This document shows positions 17,600-26,008 of a stretch of 64,000 nt of DNA, one piece after another. Each line of letters begins with the position of its first letter. The first letter of the stretch is position 1. The position numbers and the translations under genes were made by a program. The DNA is from Actinokineospora diospyrosa (GTDB taxonomy: Bacteria > Actinomycetota > Actinomycetes > Mycobacteriales > Pseudonocardiaceae), in NCBI RefSeq assembly GCF_024171925.1, contig NZ_JAMTCO010000010.1:286194-350193 (forward strand), written 5' to 3'. A model generated the notes under the pieces. It searched no databases and was not told the origin of the DNA. It worked only from the letters and a program-made list of their open reading frames with translations.

Positions 17600-17899
17600 T
17601 CACGCCACGTCCGCGGCCAACTCCGCCAACACGGCCTTGCAGTCCGTAAGGACCTTCTTGCCGCGCTTGGTCGTGCGGTAGCGGCGGACCCGCCTGCCAT
17701 CGACGACCTCGATACGCGACTTGAGCAGCCCGGCCTCCTGCAGCCGGTGCAGCAGCGGGTACAGCATGCCCGGCGACACCCGGTGCCCCCTGAGCGCCAA
17801 CTCCTCGGTCAGCCAGGCACCGTGAACCTCCTCGTTGGCCGCGTAGCGCAGCACCCGCAACCGCAGGGCACCGTTGGCGAACTCCCGGACCACATCCAT
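17600..17899 (-). CDS. PadR family transcriptional regulator
   Basis: 99 residues with the PadR winged helix: EEVHGAWLTEELALRG, HRVSPGMLYPLLHRLQEAGL and RRYRTTKRGKKVL. A second in-frame ATG at 17917 would add six residues (MRYRRA), but that codon lies inside a palindrome that looks like an operator, so 17899 is preferred. PadR proteins usually repress their own gene and a divergent effector gene, and lose DNA binding on ligand contact. Here the divergent gene is the Pls-type synthetase. The VWA/XdhC genes lie 34 bases downstream, so padR could also be cotranscribed with the Cox accessory genes. Confidence 0.88.
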   Translation of the reverse strand: MDVVREFANGALRLRVLRYAANEEVHGAWLTEELALRGHRVSPGMLYPLLHRLQEAGLLKSRIEVVDGRRVRRYRTTKRGKKVLTDCKAVLAELAADVA

Positions 17900-17906
17900 C
17901 GCTCTA

Positions 17907-18004
17907 CGATATCGCATCACGATATCGAGTGGGATATCCGGGGAAAACTCCAGTACACACCGGTCAACAGCGCTAAATATCGCGAACCGATATCTGATCG
18001 CGAT
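17907..18004. promoter_or_regulatory. palindrome-rich divergent operator region (probable PadR sites)
   Basis: This strip is AT-richer than its surroundings and dense in GATATC palindromes: CGATATCG at 17907-17914 and 17920-17927, GGATATCC at 17932-17939, AATATCGCG near 17976-17984, CGATATC at 17988-17994, and CGCGATAAG near 17999-18007 facing the AATATCGCG copy. The first three are spaced 12-13 bases apart, about one helical turn. Position between padR and the synthetase gene suggests PadR binding; this is inferred, not shown. Confidence 0.6.
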
Positions 18005-18178
18005 AAGAAAAACGTTGTGGCACAAGGGTGTGAACCGCGACACGTCGGTAATAGATCGACGAGACAGGTCGATGTCATGACCGGTAACGTGCTCTGGTCG
18101 TGGGCGCCGAAACGCCCACGACCAGGGACAACCGCCCCTGGAAGCCACACCGAAAAGGTGAGAAATGCGTTCGCCGCG

Positions 18179-21100
18179 ATGACGATGGTCCACCCCCCGG
18201 CTCCTCTGCTCACCGCCCTCGACCCCCTCGCCGACGCCGCGGCGCTCGGGCTCGCCGTGTTCCGCGCGGGCCCCGAGAGCGCACCGCGCACCCTGATCGA
18301 CGTGCTGAACGCGACCGCGGCGGGCAACCCCGACGCGGACGCCATCGACGACGGCACCACCGTGCTCAGCTACCGCGCCCTGCTCACCGAGGTCGGTGCC
18401 CTGGCCGCGCGGCTGGCCGACGCGGGTGTCGGCCGCGGCGACCGGGTCGGTGTCCGCGCCCCGTCCGGCACCGCCGACCTGTACATCAACATCCTCGCCA
18501 CGCTGGCCGCGGGCGCCGCGTACGTGCCGGTCGACTTCGACGACCCGGCCGAGCGCGCCGAGCTGGTCTTCGGTGAGGCAAACGCTTGCGTGGTCCTCGG
18601 CGAGCACCGTTCCATCACCGTCCTGGCCACCCCGCGCGGCCTCCCCGGCGCACCTACGCCCGAAGACGACGCGTGGATCATCTTCACCTCGGGCTCCACC
18701 GGTAAGCCCAAGGGCGTCGCGGTGAGCCACCGCAGCGCTGCCGCGTTCGTAGACGCTGAGGCGGACCTGTTCCTCGCGGACGAGCCCATCAACGCTGACG
18801 ACCGCGTCCTGGCAGGCCTATCTGTCGCTTTCGACGCCTCTTGCGAAGAGATGTGGCTGGCCTGGCGCAACGGGGCGTGCCTCGTAACTGCGCCGCGCGC
18901 TCTTGTGCGTACCGGCGTCGACCTGGGTCCGTGGCTGGTCGAGAAGGCCATCACCGTGGTGTCGACCGTGCCGACGTTGGCCGCGCTGTGGCCCGCCGAC
19001 GCCCTCGACGACGTCCGGCTGCTGATTTTCGGTGGCGAGGCTTGCCCGCCTGAGCTGGCTGAGCGGCTCGCGATCGAAGGCCGCGAGGTGTGGAACACCT
19101 ACGGCCCCACCGAGGCGACTGTGGTGGCTTGTGGCGCCCGCATGACGGGTGTGGGGCCGGTGCGCATCGGCCTGCCCCTCGACGGCTGGGAGTTGGCCGT
19201 CGTCGACGAGGCGGGCGACCTGGTGCCGATGGGTGCCATCGGCCAGCTCGTCATCGGTGGCGCGGGCCTGGCCCGCTACCTGGACCCGGTGAAGGACGCC
19301 GAGAAGTTCGCGCCGCTGCCCGCGCTGTCGTGGGACCGCGCGTACCGCAGCGGCGACATGGTCAAGGCCGAACCGGAAGGGCTGCTGTTCCTCGGCCGGG
19401 CCGATGAGCAGATCAAGCTCGGCGGTAGGCGCATCGAGCTCGGCGAGGTGGACGCCGCTCTGCAGGGCCTGCCGAACGTCGCAGGCGCTGCCGCCGCTGT
19501 TCGCACCACCTCGGCGGGCAACCAGCTCCTTGTCGGCTACGTCGTCGCGACTGAAGGCTTCGACGCCGACGCCGCTGTCGAGCGACTGCGGACAGAGCTG
19601 CCCGCGGCGCTGGTCCCGCTGATCGCCAAGGTCGACACGCTGCCGACGCGCACTTCCGGCAAGGTCGACCGCAACGCCCTGCCGTGGCCGCTGGACCTCG
19701 ACACCTCCGAGGTCGACACGGCAGCGCTGACCGACACGCAGCGCTGGCTGGCCGGGCTCTGGCGCGACCTGCTCGGGGTCGCGGTGAGCAGCCCGAAGGC
19801 TGACTTCTTCGCGAACGGCGGCGGCAGCCTGTCCGCGGCCCAGCTGGTCTCGAAGATCCGCGAGCAGTACGCGAGCATCGCGGTCGCCGACCTCTACCAG
19901 CACCCCACGCTGGGCAAGCTCGCCGACCACATCGATGCCGCTGCGGCCAGCACCCAGATCGACCGGGTAGTCATGCCGACGCCGCGCAGCGCCCAGGTCA
20001 TCCAGACCCTGTTGACCCTGCCGATGCTGACGATCGTCGGCGCCAGGTGGGTTGTCGCGCTGGCCGCGGTGAACAACATCTTGGGCTTCTCGTGGGCGCC
20101 CCACGTGTCGTGGTGGCTTGTCCTCGCGGGCTGGTTCGTCTTCCTGAGCCCGTGGGGCCGCATGACCCTCGCGGCCGGTAGTGCACGACTGCTGCTGCGG
20201 GGCGTGAAGCCGGGCTCCTACCCGCGTGGTGGCAGCGTCCACCTGCGGTTGTGGGCAGCCGAGCGGATCGTGGACCTCACCGGCGCCGCTGGGCTCCAAG
20301 GCGCGCCGTGGATGACCCACTACGCGCGTGCACTCGGCGCGCGGATCGGTGACGAGGTCGACCTGCACTCCCTGCCGCCGGTCACCGGCATGCTGCGTCT
20401 CGGCCGCGGTGCGGCTATCGAGCCCGAGGTAGACCTATCTGGCCACTGGCTGGACGGGGACGTGCTGCACATCGGCCAGGTGCGGGTGGATGCCCACGCC
20501 ACGGTCGGCGCGCGCAGCACGCTGTTCCCGGGTTCGCGGGTCGGTAAGCGTGCCGAGGTCGCTGCGGGCTCTGGCGTGCTTGGCGCTGTTCCCGCTGGTC
20601 AGCGTTGGTCAGGGTCACCGGCCACCCGCACCGGCAAGGCAGGTGCGACCGGCTCTCGCCCCGCGCGCCGTCGCCGCTGGGTGGCGATCTACGCGATGAC
20701 GTCGTTCGTGCTGAGTGTGCTGCCGATCGCGGCAGCCGTACCGGCGCTGCTCGTGCTGTCGGCGTTCCTCGACGGGACGACGACGCTCGGTGAGGCGACT
20801 GTCCAGGCGATGGTGGCCGTACCTGCTGTGACGCTGACGTGGATGGCCGCTTATGCGCTGCTCATCCTGGTCTTGGTGCGCTTGCTGTCCATCCGTCTGC
20901 GGGCAGGCAAGCACGCCGTGCACAGCCGTGTCGCGTGGCAGGCTTGGGCTACCGAGCGGCTGATGGAGATGGCTCGCTCTGGGCTGTTCCCCATGTACGC
21001 GAGTCTGCTCACCCCGGTCTGGCTGCGCGCGCTTGGCATGAAGGTCGGCAAGCGGGTCGAGGCCTCGACGGTCTTGGCGCTGCCGAGCATGACCACCGTT

Positions 21101-22051
21101 GGCGACGGGGCCTTCCTCGCCGACGACACGATGATCGGCTCTTACGAGCTCGGCGGTGGTTGGCTGCGTATCGGCGAGGCGAGCATCGGTAAGCGTGCCT
21201 TCCTGGGCAACTCCGGCATGACCGCTCCAGGTCGGGCCGTTCCCAAGCGTGGCCTGGTCGGCGTGCTGTCTTCGACGCCGAAGAAGGCCAAGGCAGGCTC
21301 GTCCTACCTCGGCATGCCACCGATGAAGCTGCCGCGCACCGTTGAGGATGCCGACGAGAGCAAGACCTTCAACCCGCCCCGGCGGCTTGTGGTCGCTCGC
21401 GCGCTGGTTGAGGTGTGCCGCGTAGTGCCGGTCATGGCTTCGACCGCTCTGCTGTTCCTCGTCGCGGCAGGTCTGACTTACGCCGGTTTCTGGCTGGGCC
21501 TCGCGGTCGCTGGTCTTCTGCTGTTCGGCGCCGGTGTTGTCGCCTGTGTGGTGGCCATCGCGGCGAAGTGGGCGCTGGTGGGTCGCTTCGGCACCGTGGA
21601 CCGTCCGCTGTGGAGTTCGTTCGTCTGGCGCAACGAGTTGGCGGACACCTTCGTCGAGATGCTCGCCGTGCCGTGGACCGCGACCTGGACGAACGGCACG
21701 CCGCTGCTGTCGGTGTGGCTGCGCGGCCTGGGTGCCCGGATCGGCAAGGGCGCGTGGGTGGAGACCTACTGGCTGCCGGAGTCCGACCTGGTCCGCGTCG
21801 GCGACGGCGCCACGGTCAACCGCGGCTGCGTGCTGCAGACCCACCTGTTCCACGACCGCGTCATGAGCATGGCGCCGGTGACCGTCGGCGACGGCGGCAC
21901 GCTCGGCCCGCACGGGATCGTGCTGCCCGGCGCGTCGATCGGCGAACGGGCGACGGTGGGCCCGGCGTCGCTGGTCATGCGGGGTGAATCGGTACCGGAC
22001 GGCAGCCGCTGGCTGGGCAACCCGATCGCCGCGTGGCCGGGCAACCGCTGA
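18179..22051 (+). CDS. Pls/PosA-type membrane non-ribosomal peptide synthetase
   Basis: 1290 residues. An adenylation domain comes first: A3 IIFTSGSTGKPKGVAVSH near 167, A4 FDASCEEMW near 218, A5 NTYGPTEAT near 305, A7 YRSGDM, A8 GRADEQIKLGGRRIELGEV, A10 TSGKVDRNAL near 493. A carrier domain follows with phosphopantetheine serine Ser550 in ANGGGSLSAAQ. The C-terminal 690 residues hold three pairs of membrane helices (about 610-665, 834-905, 1071-1137) alternating with hexapeptide (left-handed beta-helix) domains. There is no condensation or thioesterase domain. This is the layout of epsilon-poly-L-lysine synthetase (NRPS terminal domain family TIGR02353), which makes amino-acid homopolymers. 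A specificity pocket read by hand has an acidic residue, suggesting a basic amino acid. The start is uncertain: ATG 18179 is used; GTG 18158 (seven codons earlier) is possible. Divergent from padR, followed by an M1 peptidase. Confidence 0.85.
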   Translation: MTMVHPPAPLLTALDPLADAAALGLAVFRAGPESAPRTLIDVLNATAAGNPDADAIDDGTTVLSYRALLTEVGALAARLADAGVGRGDRVGVRAPSGTADLYINILATLAAGAAYVPVDFDDPAERAELVFGEANACVVLGEHRSITVLATPRGLPGAPTPEDDAWIIFTSGSTGKPKGVAVSHRSAAAFVDAEADLFLADEPINADDRVLAGLSVAFDASCEEMWLAWRNGACLVTAPRALVRTGVDLGPWLVEKAITVVSTVPTLAALWPADALDDVRLLIFGGEACPPELAERLAIEGREVWNTYGPTEATVVACGARMTGVGPVRIGLPLDGWELAVVDEAGDLVPMGAIGQLVIGGAGLARYLDPVKDAEKFAPLPALSWDRAYRSGDMVKAEPEGLLFLGRADEQIKLGGRRIELGEVDAALQGLPNVAGAAAAVRTTSAGNQLLVGYVVATEGFDADAAVERLRTELPAALVPLIAKVDTLPTRTSGKVDRNALPWPLDLDTSEVDTAALTDTQRWLAGLWRDLLGVAVSSPKADFFANGGGSLSAAQLVSKIREQYASIAVADLYQHPTLGKLADHIDAAAASTQIDRVVMPTPRSAQVIQTLLTLPMLTIVGARWVVALAAVNNILGFSWAPHVSWWLVLAGWFVFLSPWGRMTLAAGSARLLLRGVKPGSYPRGGSVHLRLWAAERIVDLTGAAGLQGAPWMTHYARALGARIGDEVDLHSLPPVTGMLRLGRGAAIEPEVDLSGHWLDGDVLHIGQVRVDAHATVGARSTLFPGSRVGKRAEVAAGSGVLGAVPAGQRWSGSPATRTGKAGATGSRPARRRRWVAIYAMTSFVLSVLPIAAAVPALLVLSAFLDGTTTLGEATVQAMVAVPAVTLTWMAAYALLILVLVRLLSIRLRAGKHAVHSRVAWQAWATERLMEMARSGLFPMYASLLTPVWLRALGMKVGKRVEASTVLALPSMTTVGDGAFLADDTMIGSYELGGGWLRIGEASIGKRAFLGNSGMTAPGRAVPKRGLVGVLSSTPKKAKAGSSYLGMPPMKLPRTVEDADESKTFNPPRRLVVARALVEVCRVVPVMASTALLFLVAAGLTYAGFWLGLAVAGLLLFGAGVVACVVAIAAKWALVGRFGTVDRPLWSSFVWRNELADTFVEMLAVPWTATWTNGTPLLSVWLRGLGARIGKGAWVETYWLPESDLVRVGDGATVNRGCVLQTHLFHDRVMSMAPVTVGDGGTLGPHGIVLPGASIGERATVGPASLVMRGESVPDGSRWLGNPIAAWPGNR

Positions 22052-22083
22052 CCCCGGCCCCGGTCGTCATGTTGAATGTGGGT

Positions 22084-23445
22084 ATGAGCGCCAAGGCTGA
22101 CCCGGCTCGCGCCGGGCAGCCCGGCGCGAGCACGTCACTGGACCCCTACCTGCCCAACCACGGCAACGGTGGCTACCAGGTCTCGCACTACGACCTGGAG
22201 CTGACCTATCGCGTCGGGCCGGGCAGGCTCGACGGTCGCGCCCGGATCACCGCGGTGGCCACGCAAGCTCTGTCGAGGTTCAGCCTGGACTTCGCGGGGT
22301 TGCGCAGCAGCAAGGTCACCATCAACGGCAAGCCCGTCCGGCACGCGCAGCGCGGTAAGAAGCTGCACATCACCCCGAACAGGGCTCTACCAGACGGAAC
22401 CAGGTTCACCGTCGAGATCCGGTACGTAGGCTCACCGGCGCCGATTCCCAGTCACTGGGGCGAAATCGGGTGGGACTACCTCGACGACGGCGTGATCGTC
22501 GCGAGCCAGCCGGTAGGCGCGCCTTCGTGGTTTCCGTGCAACGACCATCCCAGCGATAAGGCGACCTACGGGATCTCGGTAGCAGTCGCCTCTTCGTACC
22601 AGGTGGTGGCTACCGGGGTCTTAGAGTCCAAGCAGTCCTCGGCCAGCATGACCACATGGGAGTTCCGGCTCTCCCAGCCGACACCGACCTACCTCGTCAG
22701 CGTCCAAATCGGACGGTACACCGAGTCGTCGTTCGCGACCGTGCCGATGATGCACGCCGCGGTGCCCGCCCGGCTCGCCGCGCCGTTCGAGCACGACTTC
22801 GGCCGCCAGCCCAGGATGCTGGTCGAGTTCGAGCGGATGTTCGGCCCGTACCCGTTCGAGCAGTACGGGGTGGTCGTGGTCGACGCCGAACTGGACGCGC
22901 CGATCGAGGCGCAGTCGCTGTCGGTCTTCGGCAGCAACCACGTCGACGGTGTGCGCGGCAGCGAGCGGTTGGTCGCGCACGAGTTGGCGCACCAATGGTT
23001 CGGCAACAGCCTCACAGTGGCGCAGTGGCGACACATCTGGCTCAACGAGGGTTTCGCGAACTACGCGGAATGGTTGTGGTCAGAGGTGTCCGGCGGCGAG
23101 CCTGCCGAGTTCCACGCACGACGCGCGTGGCGCCAACTGTCTGAGCTACCGCAGGACCTACGCATCGCCGACCCGGGTACCCGTCACCTCTTCGACGACC
23201 GCGTCTACCTACGCGGTGCCGTCACCCTGCACGCCCTTCGCCTGCGTCTAGGCGACGAGCAGTTCTTCGCACTGCTGAGGGTGTGGACCTCGGCGCACCG
23301 GCACAGCACGGTCACGACCGACGAGTTCACCACATTGGCGCAACGGCACACCCCGTGGCCGTTGACCGAACTGTTCGCGGGCTGGCTGCTCTCCCCCATC
23401 CTGCCCGCGTTTCCACGCCGAACGCCTGGCGCGGACCGGGAGTAG
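22084..23445 (+). CDS. M1 family zinc metallopeptidase, compact form
   Basis: 453 residues. The N-terminal beta-saddle of M1 aminopeptidases is followed by a catalytic domain: HELAHQWFGN with His299, Glu300, His303, and the third ligand Glu322 in WLNEGFANYAEW. The exopeptidase GAMEN motif is replaced by DAPIEAQSLSVFG. No signal peptide or membrane helix, and no ERAP1-like C-terminal domain, so it is probably cytosolic. It begins 32 bases after the synthetase stop, so it is likely cotranscribed. Producers of epsilon-poly-lysine contain polymer-degrading zinc aminopeptidases; a similar role here is inference. Start at ATG 22084; ATG 22069 is an in-frame alternative and neither has a clear ribosome site. 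Confidence 0.85.
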   Translation: MSAKADPARAGQPGASTSLDPYLPNHGNGGYQVSHYDLELTYRVGPGRLDGRARITAVATQALSRFSLDFAGLRSSKVTINGKPVRHAQRGKKLHITPNRALPDGTRFTVEIRYVGSPAPIPSHWGEIGWDYLDDGVIVASQPVGAPSWFPCNDHPSDKATYGISVAVASSYQVVATGVLESKQSSASMTTWEFRLSQPTPTYLVSVQIGRYTESSFATVPMMHAAVPARLAAPFEHDFGRQPRMLVEFERMFGPYPFEQYGVVVVDAELDAPIEAQSLSVFGSNHVDGVRGSERLVAHELAHQWFGNSLTVAQWRHIWLNEGFANYAEWLWSEVSGGEPAEFHARRAWRQLSELPQDLRIADPGTRHLFDDRVYLRGAVTLHALRLRLGDEQFFALLRVWTSAHRHSTVTTDEFTTLAQRHTPWPLTELFAGWLLSPILPAFPRRTPGADRE

Positions 23446-23513
23446 TGTTACTGATCCGCGCCAGGTGTGCCTTTCGCGGCCGCGCGGCTAATGAGGCCGG
23501 GCGCGAAAGGCAC
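23425..23513. terminator. two adjacent hairpins after the M1 peptidase
   Basis: Hairpin 1: CCTGGCGCGGA (23425-23435) pairs with 23455-23465, spanning the peptidase stop codon. Hairpin 2: GTGCCTTTCGCG (23467-23478) pairs with 23502-23513. Neither has a long T run, as is common in actinobacteria. They end the synthetase-peptidase unit. The remaining 200 bases to the AAA ATPase hold nothing else recognised. Confidence 0.6.
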
Positions 23514-23717
23514 CGGTGACGGCGTTCGGGAAAACCGGAGGGGCCCTGTCGGGCCGCACTCGGGATGAGCGCACCACGGCGCCGCCACGCGCCAACACCC
23601 ACCCGGACCACCCACCGCGAACGGTGACCTCCGGCTTGGTTTCCCACCACCATGATGCACCCCGAAACCCGCTCTGACGAGCGATTTTCCGCGCCGGCAG
23701 CCCGTGACCTAGCGTGA

Positions 23718-24560
23718 TCAGCCCGCGAGGAGCGCGTCCAACCCGGCGGCCACGACCCGATCGACGTCCTCGCGGTACTTCAGAACCGCGCCCAACGTCA
23801 GCGCGGCCGTAGACACATCGACCGTGTCGCGTCCCAGTGCGATAAGAGCGGCTGCCCAGTCAATCGTCTCCGCCACCCCCGGCGGCTTCAACAGCTCCAT
23901 CTCACGCAACCGTCGCACGGCAGTAACAACCTGCGTCGCCAACCGCTCTCCCAAGCCCGGCAACCGCTTCCGCAGAATGGCGAGTTCGCGATCCAGCGAG
24001 GGGTGATCTAGCCAGTGGTAGAGACATCGGCGCTTAAGAGCGTCGTGCACCTCTCGCGTCCGGTTCGACGTAAGCACCACTAGCGGCGGAGATGCGGCGC
24101 GGATCTCGCCGAGCTCCGGCACGGTCACGGCGCTCTCGCTCAAGACCTCCAGCAGGAACGCCTCGAACTCGTCGTCCGCCCGGTCGATCTCGTCGACCAG
24201 CAACACGCAAGGCGACTCCAGCGCCCGCAGCAGCGGCCGGGCAAGTAGGAACTTCCGGGTGTAGAGCGACTCGACCGACGTACCTGCTCTTAGCTCAAGA
24301 AGCTGCCGGGGGAAGTCCCACTCGTAGAGCGCTTGCGTGGCATCGATGCCCTCGTAGCACTGAAGCCGCACAAGCTCGACGTCCAACGCTGAGGCCAGTG
24401 CCGTCGCGAGGGCTGTCTTACCCGTGCCGGGCTCCCCTTCGCAGAACAGCGGACGCCCCATCGCCACGGCGAGGTAGGCGGCCGTGGCAAGACCCTCGTC
24501 GGCCAGGTACCCGACCCGGTCGAGCGCGCTGGCCATCTCCGCCGGAGTCCGGACCCGCAT
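23718..24560 (-). CDS. MoxR-type AAA ATPase, CoxD-like
   Basis: 280 residues: Walker A GEPGTGKTALATALA, Walker B VLLVDEIDRADDEFEAFLLE, sensor 1 VLTSNRTREVHDALKRRCLYHW, and the MoxR-type arginine-rich segment. CoxD-type ATPases pair with VWA CoxE proteins as chaperones for molybdenum hydroxylases. The VWA partner is at 16468-17565, separated by padR, the synthetase and the peptidase. ATG 24560 is preferred because AGGGTG lies six bases upstream; GTG 24569 is three codons earlier. Confidence 0.85.
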   Translation of the reverse strand: MRVRTPAEMASALDRVGYLADEGLATAAYLAVAMGRPLFCEGEPGTGKTALATALASALDVELVRLQCYEGIDATQALYEWDFPRQLLELRAGTSVESLYTRKFLLARPLLRALESPCVLLVDEIDRADDEFEAFLLEVLSESAVTVPELGEIRAASPPLVVLTSNRTREVHDALKRRCLYHWLDHPSLDRELAILRKRLPGLGERLATQVVTAVRRLREMELLKPPGVAETIDWAAALIALGRDTVDVSTAALTLGAVLKYREDVDRVVAAGLDALLAG

Positions 24561-24655
24561 GCGGGTCACCCTAGCCCCGCCCCGGACCCGACCCCTAGTC
24601 CGGAACCCGGGCTCTCCCCGATGGCGGGACGCCGCTGACCAGCCACTCTTGAGTC

Positions 24656-24877
24656 ATGACGAACGACATGTACACGAAGGTCAACGAGCACACCCGCAAG
24701 TTCCGCCGCAGCCGCTCCGACCGGATGGTGGCGGGCGTCTGCGGCGGCATCGCCCGGGCGATGGGGGTCGAGGCGCCGATCGTGCGCATCGGCCTGGTCG
24801 CCGCGACGCTGCTGGGCTTCGGCACCGGCGCGGTCATCTACCTGGCCTGCTGGATCCTGCTCCCCGAGGAGGACTGA
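24656..24877 (+). CDS. PspC domain membrane protein
   Basis: 73 residues. A PspC motif (RSRSDRMVAGVCGGIARAMG) is followed by one hydrophobic helix (VRIGLVAATLLGFGTGAVIY) and the typical end LACWILLPEED. Related to phage-shock/envelope stress sensors. Short length means no C-terminal signalling domain. Confidence 0.88.
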   Translation: MTNDMYTKVNEHTRKFRRSRSDRMVAGVCGGIARAMGVEAPIVRIGLVAATLLGFGTGAVIYLACWILLPEED

Positions 24878-24894
24878 GCGGTTAGGGTCGGTGG

Positions 24895-25194
24895 GTGGCC
24901 GACCAGCGGACCGGGACCGCCCGGGTCTTCGTCCTGATCACCTCGGCCGCGGTGTTCGCCGCCGGTGGGGTGCTCTGCTTCCTCGTCCTGCTGTTCGGCC
25001 CCGCGGTCCGCGACGGTCACCCCGTCGCCGGGGCCGTCGCGTACACGGTCCTCAGCCTCGCCACCGCGGCCACCGCGGTGGCGATCGCCGTTAGGGCCAT
25101 CAGCGCCCGCCAGGTCGTCCTGGGCGGCTGCGCGGCCCTGCTGGTGGGAACGCTGGTGGCCGCGGGAGCGATGGTGTGGTTGATGACCGGGTGA
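24895..25194 (+). CDS. small membrane protein, unknown function
   Basis: 99 residues from GTG 24895, with three predicted membrane helices (VFVLITSAAVFAAGGVLCFL; AGAVAYTVLSLATAATAVAI; VLGGCAALLVGTLVAAGAMV). It follows the PspC gene by 17 bases on the same strand, so it may be cotranscribed and envelope-related. No family recognised. Confidence 0.6.
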   Translation: MADQRTGTARVFVLITSAAVFAAGGVLCFLVLLFGPAVRDGHPVAGAVAYTVLSLATAATAVAIAVRAISARQVVLGGCAALLVGTLVAAGAMVWLMTG

Positions 25195-25275
25195 GTGACA
25201 AAAACGTGCCACGTCACAAACCGGCCAAGGCTTGTTTGTATCCCGCGGGCCCGCCGTGACTCTTTACCGGTGTCT

Positions 25276-25289
25276 GAGTAGAACTACTC
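25276..25289. promoter_or_regulatory. short palindrome, possible operator
   Basis: GAGTAGAACTACTC is a perfect inverted repeat with a two-base centre, 15 bases before the ATG of the 53-aa reading frame. It could be a regulator site or part of a promoter. No known consensus matched. Confidence 0.35.
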
Positions 25290-25304
25290 GCCCACGGAGC
25301 CACC

Positions 25305-25466
25305 ATGAGCCAGCACACCACCACGCGGGGCACCCCGTGGCCGCTGGCGGCGCCCGGGGCGGGCACGGCGGCGGTCCTGGCGGTCACCAGCCCGCACGCC
25401 GGGTTCGACCAGCGGGAACACGGTCACGCGGGCGCGCTCGGTCACACCGACCGGGCGCGGGCGTGA
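25305..25466 (+). CDS. possible small protein of 53 residues
   Basis: ATG 25305 with GGAG nine bases upstream opens a 53-codon frame (MSQHTTTRGTPWPLAAPGAG and onward, ending HTDRARA). It has an Ala/Gly-rich middle, possibly a weak membrane segment. It ends 90 bases before the chagasin-like gene. No homology recognised; it may not be translated. Confidence 0.35.
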   Translation: MSQHTTTRGTPWPLAAPGAGTAAVLAVTSPHAGFDQREHGHAGALGHTDRARA

Positions 25467-25556
25467 CCACGGCGGCCCCCGGTGGCCGGACGGGTGCAGG
25501 GGACCTGTCCGGCCACCGGGTCGCCCGTGCGGGCCGCAGCGGAGGGGGAGCACGTC

Positions 25557-25874
25557 GTGGCGCTGGTGCAGCTGTCCGCTCAGGACGCGGAGCGGCCAAC
25601 CGAGTTGCACCGGGGGGATACCGTCGAGTTGCGACTCCCGGAGTCCGCGACCACCGGCTTCCGGTGGCGCTGGTGGCTCCCGGAAGCACTGCGCATGATC
25701 GCCGACGAGCACATCCCGGCGACGGTCGGCGCGGGTGCGCCGGGCTCCGCTGGCGAGCGGCGGCTCGCCTTCGACGTGACCACGTCGGGGCAGCACGAAC
25801 TCCGGGCCGAACTGGCCAGACCGTGGGAAGGGCAAGCGCGACAGGCCTTGACGTTCGTCCTGCACGCGCGTTAG
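25557..25874 (+). CDS. chagasin-like cysteine protease inhibitor (family I42)
   Basis: 105 residues with the three inhibitor loops of chagasin: ATTGFRW (consensus NPTTGY/F), GAGAPGSAGERR in the place of the GxGG loop, and ARPWEG (consensus RPW). Chagasins block papain-like peptidases. No signal peptide in this start, so it would act inside the cell. GTG 25557 is selected because GGAGGGGG at 25541-25548 is well placed; longer frames from GTG 25482 or 25527 lack a ribosome site. No papain-like peptidase is visible in the window. A sigma factor gene follows. Confidence 0.65.
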   Translation: MALVQLSAQDAERPTELHRGDTVELRLPESATTGFRWRWWLPEALRMIADEHIPATVGAGAPGSAGERRLAFDVTTSGQHELRAELARPWEGQARQALTFVLHAR

Positions 25875-26008
25875 TGACACTGGTGGAGTACACCTTCACC
25901 CGAACGAGTGAGTCAGGATGGGCCGGGACGCACAGACCTGCCATCGGACGATGTAGCCAGTGCCACGACGGTGCACGACCCCGGCAGACGGAGAATGGGG
26001 TGGGAGCG

